A stretch of DNA of 17,026 bases from JBAXTZ01 sp037129925 (GTDB lineage Bacteria; Bacillota; Negativicutes; JBAXTZ01), in contig JBAXTZ010000058.1 of the NCBI GenBank assembly GCA_037129925.1, positions 1 through 17,026 of the forward strand, read 5' to 3'. The position numbers and the translations under genes are program-made. The notes under the pieces are model-generated. The model saw only the letters and a list, made by a program, of their open reading frames with translations. It was not told the DNA's origin and did not search any database. Positions within the stretch are counted from its first letter, which is position 1; each line of letters begins with the position of its first letter. Shown here one piece after another: positions 1 to 7,588 of the stretch.

Positions 1-75
1 AGGCTCGCTTGCGTTACTTTTTTTTCATCATGGACAATTCATTTTACAACTTACCTGTTGAATGGCAACAATATG

Positions 76-104
76 TTGACGACATACTTGTATACAAATA
101 TAAT
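76..104 (+). promoter_or_regulatory. Promoter of the hexuronate operon
   Basis: A -35 box TTGACG (76-81) and a perfect -10 box TATAAT (99-104) are separated by exactly 17 bp, a near-consensus sigma-A promoter. Transcription would start near 111, giving a leader of about 30 nt before the uxaC start at 142. It is the only good promoter seen upstream of the seven-gene operon. The T-run at 18-25 upstream could be the tail of a terminator of a gene lying outside the window, but its stem is not visible. Confidence 0.8.
84..101. promoter_or_regulatory. Palindromic operator in the hexuronate promoter (GntR-type)
   Basis: The core TTGTATACAA (88-97) is a perfect 10-bp palindrome. It extends to ATACTTGTATACAAATAT (84-101) with a single mismatched pair. 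It fills the spacer between -35 and -10, so a bound repressor would block RNA polymerase. The core resembles operators of FadR-subfamily GntR regulators such as UxuR/ExuR, which respond to hexuronate intermediates in other bacteria. The regulator is not in the window, so its identity is inferred from pattern and context only. Confidence 0.65.
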
Positions 105-141
105 CGATAATAAGGAATAATCAACAGAAAAGAGGTAAGTA

Positions 142-1536
142 ATGCGGAATTTTTTAGACGACAATTTTTTGTTGCACAGCCACACTGCCGAGCGGTTATA
201 TCACGATTATGCCAAGTCACTGCCGATAATCGACTATCATTGTCACATTCCGGCAAAAGAAATTGCCGAGAATAACAATTATGCCGATATGGCTGAAATT
301 TGGCTGAAGCACGATCATTACAAGTGGCGGGCGATGCGTAGCAACGGCATTCCCGAGGATGGTATTACCGGGACTGTTGGCGGTTACGAAAAATTCTGTT
401 CGTGGGCGGCGACTCTGCCGTATTGTATCGGAAATCCGTTGTATCATTGGACACACTTGGAGCTACGACGTTATTTTGGGATTACTGTTCAACTAAACGC
501 TGATTCTGCGGAATATATTTGGGAGGACTGTAATCAGAAGTTGTCCCGTAATGAATTCCGACCGCAAAACATCATCAAAAGTTCCAATGTTGACTGGTTG
601 TGTACGACTGATGATCCGGCTGATGACCTCCGCTATCACGCACTATTGCGCAGCGAAGGGAATGTAAAAGTTTTTCCGACATTTCGTCCGGATAAATATA
701 TAAATATTGATAACGCCGGTTATGTCGTAGATGTAGCCGGTTTGGCAACCGCTGCGTCGGCTAACATTAAGAATTTCAGCGATTTTTTGGCAGTGTTAAG
801 TTGCCGGCTAAAACATTTCGCTGATAATAAATGCTTTTTGTCGGATCACGCGTTGGAGTATGCAGTTTATCGGGATTGTGATGAACAGCAGGCGGCTAAA
901 ATATTTGCCCGACGCCTAAACGGTAAGGTGCTTTCGGCAAAAGCCGTGGAAAAATTCAAATCATTCATGTTGATTTATTGCGCCAAAGAATATGTCAGCC
1001 GCGGCTGGACAATGCAACTGCATCTGGGTGCAATTCGTAACAACAATTCGGAAATGTTCAAAAAGCTCGGTCCGGACACTGGATTTGATTCTATCGGTGA
1101 TGCAGTTTACGCAAAAAAACTGGCACAATTGCTGGATGCAATGAATGAGCAATGCGGCGGGTTGCCGAAAACAATTATCTACAACCTCAATTCGCGTGAC
1201 AACGAAGTTATCGGCACGCTAATCGGTTGTTTCCAAAGCGCCTTCCCGGGTAAAATTCAATTTGGTTCCGGCTGGTGGTTTAACGACCAAAAAGACGGGA
1301 TGCTCCGGCAAATGACCGCGCTCGGCAATCTTGGATTGCTTTCCAAATTTGTCGGGATGCTGACTGATTCACGCAGTGTGTTGTCTTATACCCGTCATGA
1401 ATATTTTAGGCGGATACTTTGCAATTTGCTGGGAGAATGGGTTGAAAACGGCGAGTATCCGGCAGACTGGGATATGCTGGAAAAAATCGTGCGTGGTATT
1501 TGTTATGAGAACGCCAAGAGTTATTTTGGAAAATAA
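142..1536 (+). CDS. uxaC: Glucuronate/galacturonate isomerase (uronate isomerase)
   Basis: Uronate isomerase converts D-glucuronate to D-fructuronate and D-galacturonate to D-tagaturonate, the first cytoplasmic step of hexuronate breakdown. The 464-residue product has the usual family length. It shows the N-terminal DYHCH metal-binding motif (H33, H35) of this amidohydrolase-superfamily enzyme, and later conserved blocks such as GSGWWFND and GMLTDSRS near the C-terminus. The ATG at 142 is preceded by AGAGG at 131-135, a good ribosome binding site. It is the first gene of the operon, directly behind the promoter/operator. The 25-nt gap to the next gene shows no terminator. The family assignment is secure. 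Because the enzyme serves both uronates, it does not by itself say which one is the main substrate. Confidence 0.95.
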   Translation: MRNFLDDNFLLHSHTAERLYHDYAKSLPIIDYHCHIPAKEIAENNNYADMAEIWLKHDHYKWRAMRSNGIPEDGITGTVGGYEKFCSWAATLPYCIGNPLYHWTHLELRRYFGITVQLNADSAEYIWEDCNQKLSRNEFRPQNIIKSSNVDWLCTTDDPADDLRYHALLRSEGNVKVFPTFRPDKYINIDNAGYVVDVAGLATAASANIKNFSDFLAVLSCRLKHFADNKCFLSDHALEYAVYRDCDEQQAAKIFARRLNGKVLSAKAVEKFKSFMLIYCAKEYVSRGWTMQLHLGAIRNNNSEMFKKLGPDTGFDSIGDAVYAKKLAQLLDAMNEQCGGLPKTIIYNLNSRDNEVIGTLIGCFQSAFPGKIQFGSGWWFNDQKDGMLRQMTALGNLGLLSKFVGMLTDSRSVLSYTRHEYFRRILCNLLGEWVENGEYPADWDMLEKIVRGICYENAKSYFGK

Positions 1537-1561
1537 TTGAAGGGGTTGCGTGAGGTTAATT

Positions 1562-2821
1562 ATGAAATTTAGAGGTGTACGTTGGTACATGTGCGGGCTT
1601 TTAATGCTTGCAACCGTTGTCAACTATCTTGACCGAAGTTGTTTGGGGGCCGTTGGTCCGCTTTTGAAGAAGGACCTGCAGATTGATGAACAACAATTTG
1701 CTTACATTATCATGTGCTTTCAATTTTCCTACGCTGCAATGATGCCGATAGCCGGCAGTATTATTGACTGGTTAGGAACGCGCAAAGGGTATATGATTGC
1801 GGTGTTGTGGTGGTCGATTGCCAATATGTTACACGGCTTTGCCGGGAGTGCTCGGTCGTTGGCGTTTTTTCGAGGGTTGTTGGGAATTGGTGAATCGGGA
1901 AACTTCCCGGCGGCAATAAAAACAATTTCCGAGTGGTTTCCGGCAAAAGAACGCACCATTGCAACGGGAATATTTAATACTGGTTCAAGTGTCGGCGCGA
2001 TGATTGCGCCACCTTTGGTTATTTGGATTGCGCTATCTTGGCATTGGCAGGCGGCGTTTGTGGTTACCGGAGCGGTCGGATTTCTTTGGTTGATTTTGTG
2101 GGTCGCTTTTTATCGCGCGCCAAAAGACAGTAAATATATTACTGAAGAAGAACGCGCGTATATTCTTGAAGGACAAAAACAAGAAGATATGCCGGCCTAT
2201 ACCAAATCGAGCGATAAGTGGTACAAAATGTTGGGCGTCCGCGAATTTTGGGCGATTGCGATTGCCCGTTTTCTTGCTGAACCGGCATGGCAGTTTTTTA
2301 CCTATTGGATTCCCTTATACTTATTTACAGTTCGAGGTTTAGATTTAAAACAAATCGCAATGTTTGCCTGGTTACCACCGTTGGCGGGCGACTTAGGCTG
2401 TCTATTTGGTGGTTTTTTATCGCCGTTTTTCATGAAACACGGTGTGCCGTTGATCCGGGCGCGTAAATATGCGGCTTTAGTTGGATCATTGATTATGATG
2501 TTTGCGGTTTTTATCGGAATGTCATCGAGTGTGTATTGGGCAATATTCTTTTTCTGCGTCGGCTCGTTTGCTCACCAGTCGTTGTCTTCAACCTATTTGA
2601 CGTTGCCGGCTGATTTGTTTCCTCAGACTGCGGTCGCGTCAGCAAATGGCTGGAGTGGCGGTATCGGCCAGTTCGGCGGAATGCTGTCCACGTTTGTGGT
2701 CGGCTATGTAATAATGCATGTCGGTTACAATCCGCTATTTATTGCAATTGGTTGTATGGATTTGATTGGCGTTGGCGCTTTATGGATATTGCTGCGTGAA
2801 AGGAAAGTTAGTCAGGCATGA
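1562..2821 (+). CDS. exuT: MFS hexuronate transporter, ExuT-like
   Basis: This is a 419-residue major facilitator superfamily permease of the anion:cation symporter family, very probably importing glucuronate and/or galacturonate with protons. The first helix carries the NYLDRS motif typical of ExuT/GudP-type carriers. A RGLLGIGESGNFPAA block around the fourth helix is also characteristic, and about twelve hydrophobic segments are visible with a charged cytoplasmic loop in the middle. I chose the ATG at 1562 because GAGG at 1552-1555 sits six bases before it. A GTG at 1550, with AGGGG upstream, would add four residues and cannot be excluded. The stop overlaps the uxaA start (ATGA), indicating translational coupling. 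Specificity is inferred from the operon; related carriers transport glucarate, gluconate or other sugar acids. Confidence 0.85.
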   Translation: MKFRGVRWYMCGLLMLATVVNYLDRSCLGAVGPLLKKDLQIDEQQFAYIIMCFQFSYAAMMPIAGSIIDWLGTRKGYMIAVLWWSIANMLHGFAGSARSLAFFRGLLGIGESGNFPAAIKTISEWFPAKERTIATGIFNTGSSVGAMIAPPLVIWIALSWHWQAAFVVTGAVGFLWLILWVAFYRAPKDSKYITEEERAYILEGQKQEDMPAYTKSSDKWYKMLGVREFWAIAIARFLAEPAWQFFTYWIPLYLFTVRGLDLKQIAMFAWLPPLAGDLGCLFGGFLSPFFMKHGVPLIRARKYAALVGSLIMMFAVFIGMSSSVYWAIFFFCVGSFAHQSLSSTYLTLPADLFPQTAVASANGWSGGIGQFGGMLSTFVVGYVIMHVGYNPLFIAIGCMDLIGVGALWILLRERKVSQA

Positions 2822-4269
2822 ACGAACAATTAATCATTGACGAACGCGATAATGTTGCGGTCCTGTTGATAGAGAAAAACGGAATTGCCCGCGGGCAGAA
2901 AGTTGCTACCCGAGCTATTGCAAAAGGCGATAAAATTGTTAAATACGGTTATCCAATTGGTATTGCAACAAGCGCCATTCTGCAAAATGATCATGTACAC
3001 AGCCATAATATGCGGACGGCGTTGGGGGATACGCAAGAAAAGAGTTCAGAGTTTACAGTTCAAAGTATAAAAAACTCAGGACTCAGGACTCAGAACTGTA
3101 GGCATAGTTTCGCCGGTTATCTGCGGTCAAACGGAGCAGTCGGCATCCGTAATGAACTGTGGCTTATCCCGACGGTTGGGTGTATTAACCGCACTGCTGA
3201 AACAATTGCGCAGCGATTGAACGAAAAACATCCGCGTTCGGGAAATTTTGACGGCGTATTTGCGCTGACCCACCCGTTTGGCTGTTCGCAGATGGGTGAT
3301 GACCACGAGAATACCAAAAAAATATTGGCGCGGCTGGCTGAACATCCGAATGCCGGCGCGGTCGTTGTTCTCGGGCTGGGTTGTGAGAACAATACTATTG
3401 ATGGGATGCGTGCCGAAATCAAACGAACCGACAATATCGACTATATTTCCGCACAGCAAGTTGGTGATGAAGTCGCATTTGCAGTAGCTAGCGGTGAAAA
3501 ACTTATCGAAAAAATCGTAAATTACTGTCGTGTAGAATGCACTTTATCGGATTTGGTAGTTGGCTTGAAATGCGGCGGGTCGGACGGGCTGTCGGGAATT
3601 ACTGCCAATCCGCTGGTGGGCAAGCTGTCGGATGTAATCGTTGCCGCAGGCGGAACTGCAATTTTGACCGAGGTGCCGGAAATGTTTGGCGCTGAAGAAT
3701 TGTTGTTCAAACAGTGTGCAGATGAGGCGGTGTTGCAAAATGCCGTGGCAATGGTGGATGATTTCAAATCCTATTATCACAAACACGAACTGCCGATTTA
3801 CGAAAACCCTTCACCCGGCAACAAGGCTGGCGGCATAACTACTCTGGAAGAAAAATCTTTAGGTTGTGTGCAGAAGGGCGGCTGTGGCACGATAACTGGC
3901 GTGTTAAAATACGGCGAAAGTGTTGCCACGAAAGGTTTGAATTTACTAAGCGGTCCGGGTAACGATCTGATCGCGGCTACAGCGCTATCGGCTGCCGGTT
4001 GCCAACTGGTGTTGTTCACGACCGGACGAGGCACGCCGTTTGGGGCAATAGCGCCGACGATAAAGATTTCAACCAATTCGGAACTGGCGCATAATAAACC
4101 GCACTGGATTGATTACAATGCCGGGGCACTTATCGAAGGAACGTCGTTTGAAACGGCAACTTCGGAACTACTTGAAGCGGTGTTGGCGGTTGCCGGTGGA
4201 AAACACTGCCAGGCCGAGTTGAACGGTTACAAAGATATTGCGATATTCAAGACCGGGGTGGTGCTGTAG
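2818..4269 (+). CDS. uxaA: Altronate dehydratase, with repeat-derived interdomain linker
   Basis: Altronate dehydratase removes water from D-altronate to give 2-keto-3-deoxy-D-gluconate, on the galacturonate branch. The 483-residue product contains an N-terminal SAF-type domain (about 1-70, ending HSHNMRTALGD) and a large catalytic domain (about 100-483). The latter shows GIRNELW, PTVGCIN, GCSQMGDDH, GLGCENN, CGGSDGLSGITANP and YENPSPGNKAGGITTLE, all conserved in UxaA. The start overlaps the transporter stop by four bases, with AAGGAAAG at 2800-2807 as ribosome binding site. The oddity is residues 76-94 in the linker, encoded by a heptamer-based palindrome (3043-3097) and unlike the L-x-Y-x-Y-x-P type linker I recall from relatives. 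The linker length, about 26 residues, is close to that of E. coli UxaA, so the element seems to have replaced or overwritten the linker and left both domains intact. Confidence 0.93.
   Translation: MNEQLIIDERDNVAVLLIEKNGIARGQKVATRAIAKGDKIVKYGYPIGIATSAILQNDHVHSHNMRTALGDTQEKSSEFTVQSIKNSGLRTQNCRHSFAGYLRSNGAVGIRNELWLIPTVGCINRTAETIAQRLNEKHPRSGNFDGVFALTHPFGCSQMGDDHENTKKILARLAEHPNAGAVVVLGLGCENNTIDGMRAEIKRTDNIDYISAQQVGDEVAFAVASGEKLIEKIVNYCRVECTLSDLVVGLKCGGSDGLSGITANPLVGKLSDVIVAAGGTAILTEVPEMFGAEELLFKQCADEAVLQNAVAMVDDFKSYYHKHELPIYENPSPGNKAGGITTLEEKSLGCVQKGGCGTITGVLKYGESVATKGLNLLSGPGNDLIAATALSAAGCQLVLFTTGRGTPFGAIAPTIKISTNSELAHNKPHWIDYNAGALIEGTSFETATSELLEAVLAVAGGKHCQAELNGYKDIAIFKTGVVL
3043..3097. repeat. 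55-bp heptamer-phased palindromic element inside uxaA
   Basis: AGT occurs at 3043, 3050, 3057 and 3064, and ACT at 3074, 3081, 3088 and 3095, each series with an exact 7-base period. The two arms are mirror images about position 3070. Of 27 possible pairs, 17 are Watson-Crick and 3 are G-T wobble; most mismatches fall at the same phase of the heptamer. The right arm contains near-perfect tandem ACTCAGG units. In mRNA this would be a long imperfect hairpin. It is read in frame as residues 76-94 of altronate dehydratase without a stop codon. It resembles protein-coding palindromic elements (for example the RPE elements of Rickettsia) and heptanucleotide repeats of cyanobacteria in design, but I do not recognise the family. 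No second copy was seen in this window. Confidence 0.75.
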
Positions 4270-4298
4270 GGCGACTATTTCAGAAGGATGAGGGCGTT

Positions 4299-5501
4299 AT
4301 GAAATACGGTTGGCGCTGGTTTGGTCCAAACGATCCTGTGAAAATTGAAGATGTTATGCAAGTTGGCGCAACCGATGTCGTCAGCGCACTGCACTACATT
4401 CCAAACGGCGAAGTCTGGCCAATCGTAGCGATTGAGAAACGACAACGGGAAGTGGAATGCTCAGCAGTGCTGGAACGTTCGACCGGTTTGATATGGAGCG
4501 TTGTCGAGAGCGTGCCGGTGCATGAGGATATCAAAAAACGAACGGGCGATTATGCGCAATATATCGAAAACTACAAAGCAACATTGCGAAACTTGGCAAT
4601 CTGCGGGATCAAAACAGTAATTTATAATTTCATGCCGGTGCTGGATTGGACGCGGACAGATTTGGCGTATGAGTTGCCATGCGGTCGCCTGGCCCTGCGC
4701 TATGATGCCGTCGAAGTTGCGGCGTTTGATTTGTTCGTTCTGCAGCGGAAGTCAGCAAAAAACGATTATACCCCGGAACGGCAGACCGCGGCGAAAAAAT
4801 ATTATGACAACGCCACAAATGAACAAATTGAAAAATTAACCTGCAACATTATTGCCGGATTACCCGGCGCCGAAGAAAGTTTTTCGGTAGAAGAATTCCG
4901 CGCAGCATTGGGACAGTATGCCGCGATAACTGCCGAAGAATTGCGTAGTAACCTTGTGCAGTTTTTGCAGGCGGTTATACCTACTGCCGAAGACTGCGGC
5001 ATGAAACTTGCGATTCATCCGGACGATCCACCTTGGCCGCTATTTGGTGTTCCGCGGATTATGAGTAATGTTAATGACGCAGAGTATATCCTGAAAGCGG
5101 TGGACAGTACGGCTAACGGCATTAATCTCTGCGCCGGGTCATTAGGTGCAAGTGCTGAAAATGATTTGCCGAAAATTTTCCGACGATTACGCGGGCGGGT
5201 GCCGTTTGTGCATTTGCGTAGTGTTCAGCGCGAAGCCGATGGCAGTTTTTATGAGGACGAACATCTTGCCGGAAGTACCAGTTTATGTGATTTGATTCGT
5301 GAAATATTGCAGTATGAGCGTGAGCTGCCATTGGCTAGTTTTGCGGTCAATGAAGTGACAATTCGTTCAGATCATGGGCATCAAATGTTAGACGATTTGC
5401 AGAAAAAAACCAACCCTGGCTACAGTTGTATCGGCAGAATGAAGGGCTTGGCAGAGATTAAAGGTATGGCGCAAGCGTTAAGGAGGAGACATAATGTATA
5501 A
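4299..5501 (+). CDS. uxuA: Mannonate dehydratase
   Basis: Mannonate dehydratase converts D-mannonate to 2-keto-3-deoxy-D-gluconate on the glucuronate branch. The 400-residue TIM-barrel enzyme shows the family's metal and active-site blocks: HPDDPPW at 240-246, CAGSLG from C278, and DHGHQMLDD from D358, followed by TNPGYSCIGRMKGLAEIKG-type sequence at the C-terminus. Length matches the family (about 350-400 residues). The ATG at 4299 follows a purine-rich GAAGGATGAGGG stretch at 4283-4294, with the nearest GAGGG four bases from the start. It lies 29 bases after uxaA, and its end overlaps the start of the KDPG aldolase gene by eight bases. Nothing looks damaged or missing. Confidence 0.95.
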   Translation: MKYGWRWFGPNDPVKIEDVMQVGATDVVSALHYIPNGEVWPIVAIEKRQREVECSAVLERSTGLIWSVVESVPVHEDIKKRTGDYAQYIENYKATLRNLAICGIKTVIYNFMPVLDWTRTDLAYELPCGRLALRYDAVEVAAFDLFVLQRKSAKNDYTPERQTAAKKYYDNATNEQIEKLTCNIIAGLPGAEESFSVEEFRAALGQYAAITAEELRSNLVQFLQAVIPTAEDCGMKLAIHPDDPPWPLFGVPRIMSNVNDAEYILKAVDSTANGINLCAGSLGASAENDLPKIFRRLRGRVPFVHLRSVQREADGSFYEDEHLAGSTSLCDLIREILQYERELPLASFAVNEVTIRSDHGHQMLDDLQKKTNPGYSCIGRMKGLAEIKGMAQALRRRHNV

Positions 5502-6123
5502 TTACGAAGAGTTTTTAAAAACATTGCGGAGCAATCCGGTTATTCCGGTTGTTGTTATTGATGATGAAAAAGATGCTGTGCCACTCGCGCGGACATTAAA
5601 GGAAAACGGTTGCAACATCATCGAGATTACACTGCGAACAGCAGCGGCGCTACCGGCGCTAAAATTAATCAAAGCGGCCGGTATCGAAATTGTTCTAGGC
5701 CTTGGCACGGTAACAAATGCTGAAGAGTTTCGGCGGGCGGTCGATAGCGGCGCGGAATTTATCGTTTCACCGGGTAGTTCGGAGGAATTGCTGGAGTACG
5801 GTGCCGCGCAAACTGTGCCATATTTACCAGGTGTTATGACTTCCAGCGAAATATTGCAGGCGCGGGCTTACGGTTACAATATTCAAAAGTTTTTTCCGGC
5901 TACGCTGGCAGGCGGTATCGGTGGTTTGAAAACTTACGGCAGCGTCTACAGCGACGTTTTGTTCTGTCCGACCGGCGGGATAACCGGTGACAATTACCAG
6001 GACTTTTTAGCGTTAAAAAATGTTGTAGCGCTGGGCGGAACGTGGATTGCCAAACAGGAAGATATTGTAAACCGGCAGTGGGCCGACATTGCGGCGCGTG
6101 TACAGCGTTGTTACGGGAGATAG
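5494..6123 (+). CDS. eda: KDPG (2-keto-3-deoxy-6-phosphogluconate) aldolase
   Basis: This class I aldolase cleaves KDPG to pyruvate and glyceraldehyde-3-phosphate, the final step of the pathway encoded here. The 209-residue product has the catalytic glutamate in IIEITLRT (E44) and the Schiff-base lysine in QKFFPAT (K132). The phosphate-binding CPTGGI and ALGGTW motifs follow. The residue after FFPA is Thr where E. coli Eda has Glu, a normal variation for the family as far as I know. The start is set by a strong AAGGAGGAG at 5480-5488. The gene overlaps the end of uxuA by eight bases and ends two bases before uxuB, so it is translationally linked to both. Some Eda enzymes also act on 4-hydroxy-2-oxoglutarate, which cannot be judged here. 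Confidence 0.93.
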   Translation: MYNYEEFLKTLRSNPVIPVVVIDDEKDAVPLARTLKENGCNIIEITLRTAAALPALKLIKAAGIEIVLGLGTVTNAEEFRRAVDSGAEFIVSPGSSEELLEYGAAQTVPYLPGVMTSSEILQARAYGYNIQKFFPATLAGGIGGLKTYGSVYSDVLFCPTGGITGDNYQDFLALKNVVALGGTWIAKQEDIVNRQWADIAARVQRCYGR

Positions 6124-6125
6124 CT

Positions 6126-7556
6126 ATGAAATCAGCATATTCAAGAACTGAACTTAAGCCGCGCATTCTACATTTCGGGTTGGGCGCGTTTTTTCGCGCG
6201 CATCTGGCGGATTATACCGATGCTGCCAACCGGTTGAGTAGCGAAAAGTGGGGAATCCGCGCCGTGAAAACCCGTCCGGGCGGCGATATTCTGACTAACG
6301 CAATAAATGCTAACGGCGGGGTGTATACACTGGTTGAGACCAGTAGCGCCGGAGCAGAGGCTAATGTGATAAGTTCACTATATGACACAGTGTTTTATTG
6401 TGATAATCCGGCAGCGGTGTTCGCAACTTTCTGTGAACCGGATTTTGCCATTGTAACAACTACGATTACTGAAAAAGGCTATTGCTTTGATTTTGGCAAA
6501 AGTAAACTTGATGAGACAAACGGCGACATCATTTATGATCGCGCGCATCCGGAGCAGCCCCGGTCAGTTCCGGGGATCATCGTGCGCGGGCTTTCATTGA
6601 GAAAACTAGCCGGATTGGGCGGAATAACGCTATTGTCTTGCGATAATATGACCAATAACGGTCATACTTTCAAAAAAACTATCTGTGATTTTGCGCGGTT
6701 GCAGGATGGTAATTTGGCAGACTGGATTGAGCAGGAAGTGTCGTTCCCCTGTGCGATGGTGGACCGGATTGTTCCGGCGATGACCGAAACAAGTTTTCAA
6801 GAAGCCGAGTTGGTTTCCGGTTACTCCGATAAAGCGGCAATTGTCTGCGAAAAATTTAAACAATGGGTAGTGGAAGATGATTTTCGCAATGGACGACCGG
6901 ATTGGGACAAAGCCGGCGCGATATTTACAACCCGGGTGGAACCGTTTGAAGAAATGAAATTACGGTTGTTAAACGGCTCGCACAGTTCATTGGCATATTG
7001 TGGGTATCTGTGCGGCTATGAAACGGTTGACGAGGCGATCAACAATGACAAGCTGCACAAGTTGATTGTTCGTTACTGGAATAATGAAGCCATTCCTACA
7101 CTGGAACAACCGCCAGGAATATCATTGACTGAATATTGTACCAAGTTGATTGAGCGGTATCGCAATCCGGCGTTAAAACATCGGTTGTGGCAAATAGCCA
7201 TGGATGGTTCGCAAAAATTACCCTACCGGTTGCTGAATGGCTTGCGCGCCAACATCGCAGCCGGACGCGACTACTCGGTTACAGCATTTGTATTGGCGGC
7301 ATGGCTGCGCTATGTTTCAACAGTTGATGATGTTGGCACAGTTATTGATGTGCGCGACCCGTTGGCAGCGGAATTTCGCGCTGCCTATGATTCAGCAGAA
7401 ACGGCGGCAAACTATGTTCGAAAAGTGTTCGAACAACAGCGGGTATTTGGCGAAGACTTGTCTGGTAATGAGCAACTCATAAAAGTTGTTATCGGTTATT
7501 ACGAGCAAATGAAGCGGTTTGGCACTAAAGCTGTATTAGAAATGCTTTTGAAATAA
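6126..7556 (+). CDS. uxuB: D-fructuronate reductase (mannonate oxidoreductase)
   Basis: UxuB reduces D-fructuronate to D-mannonate with NADH, linking uronate isomerase to mannonate dehydratase. The 476-residue product belongs to the polyol-specific long-chain dehydrogenase family. Its N-terminal Rossmann segment reads HFGLGAFFRAH. VTEKGYC, MVDRIVPA, NGRPDWDKAGA and WQIAMDGSQKLPYRLL closely match E. coli UxuB. The catalytic Lys-Asn-His set is present in KLRLLNGSH (K278, N283, H286). I place the start at ATG 6126, two bases after the aldolase stop, with GGGAGA at 6114-6119. An in-frame start at 6042 would lie inside the aldolase gene and is not credible. The motifs favour fructuronate reductase over tagaturonate reductase (UxaB), whose corresponding motifs differ. 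Confidence 0.93.
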   Translation: MKSAYSRTELKPRILHFGLGAFFRAHLADYTDAANRLSSEKWGIRAVKTRPGGDILTNAINANGGVYTLVETSSAGAEANVISSLYDTVFYCDNPAAVFATFCEPDFAIVTTTITEKGYCFDFGKSKLDETNGDIIYDRAHPEQPRSVPGIIVRGLSLRKLAGLGGITLLSCDNMTNNGHTFKKTICDFARLQDGNLADWIEQEVSFPCAMVDRIVPAMTETSFQEAELVSGYSDKAAIVCEKFKQWVVEDDFRNGRPDWDKAGAIFTTRVEPFEEMKLRLLNGSHSSLAYCGYLCGYETVDEAINNDKLHKLIVRYWNNEAIPTLEQPPGISLTEYCTKLIERYRNPALKHRLWQIAMDGSQKLPYRLLNGLRANIAAGRDYSVTAFVLAAWLRYVSTVDDVGTVIDVRDPLAAEFRAAYDSAETAANYVRKVFEQQRVFGEDLSGNEQLIKVVIGYYEQMKRFGTKAVLEMLLK

Positions 7557-7588
7557 GCTGTTGAAAAAAATTATTGTTGAGGATTATT

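Noticed and set aside
1..75. T-run at 18-25 as a possible terminator of an upstream gene
   Set aside because: The stem needed for an intrinsic terminator is not visible in the few bases present, and it may lie outside the window.
6042..6125. Upstream start for uxuB within the aldolase gene
   Set aside because: It would overlap the KDPG aldolase by about 80 bases in another frame. The extra residues have no family match, and the ATG at 6126 has a good ribosome binding site.
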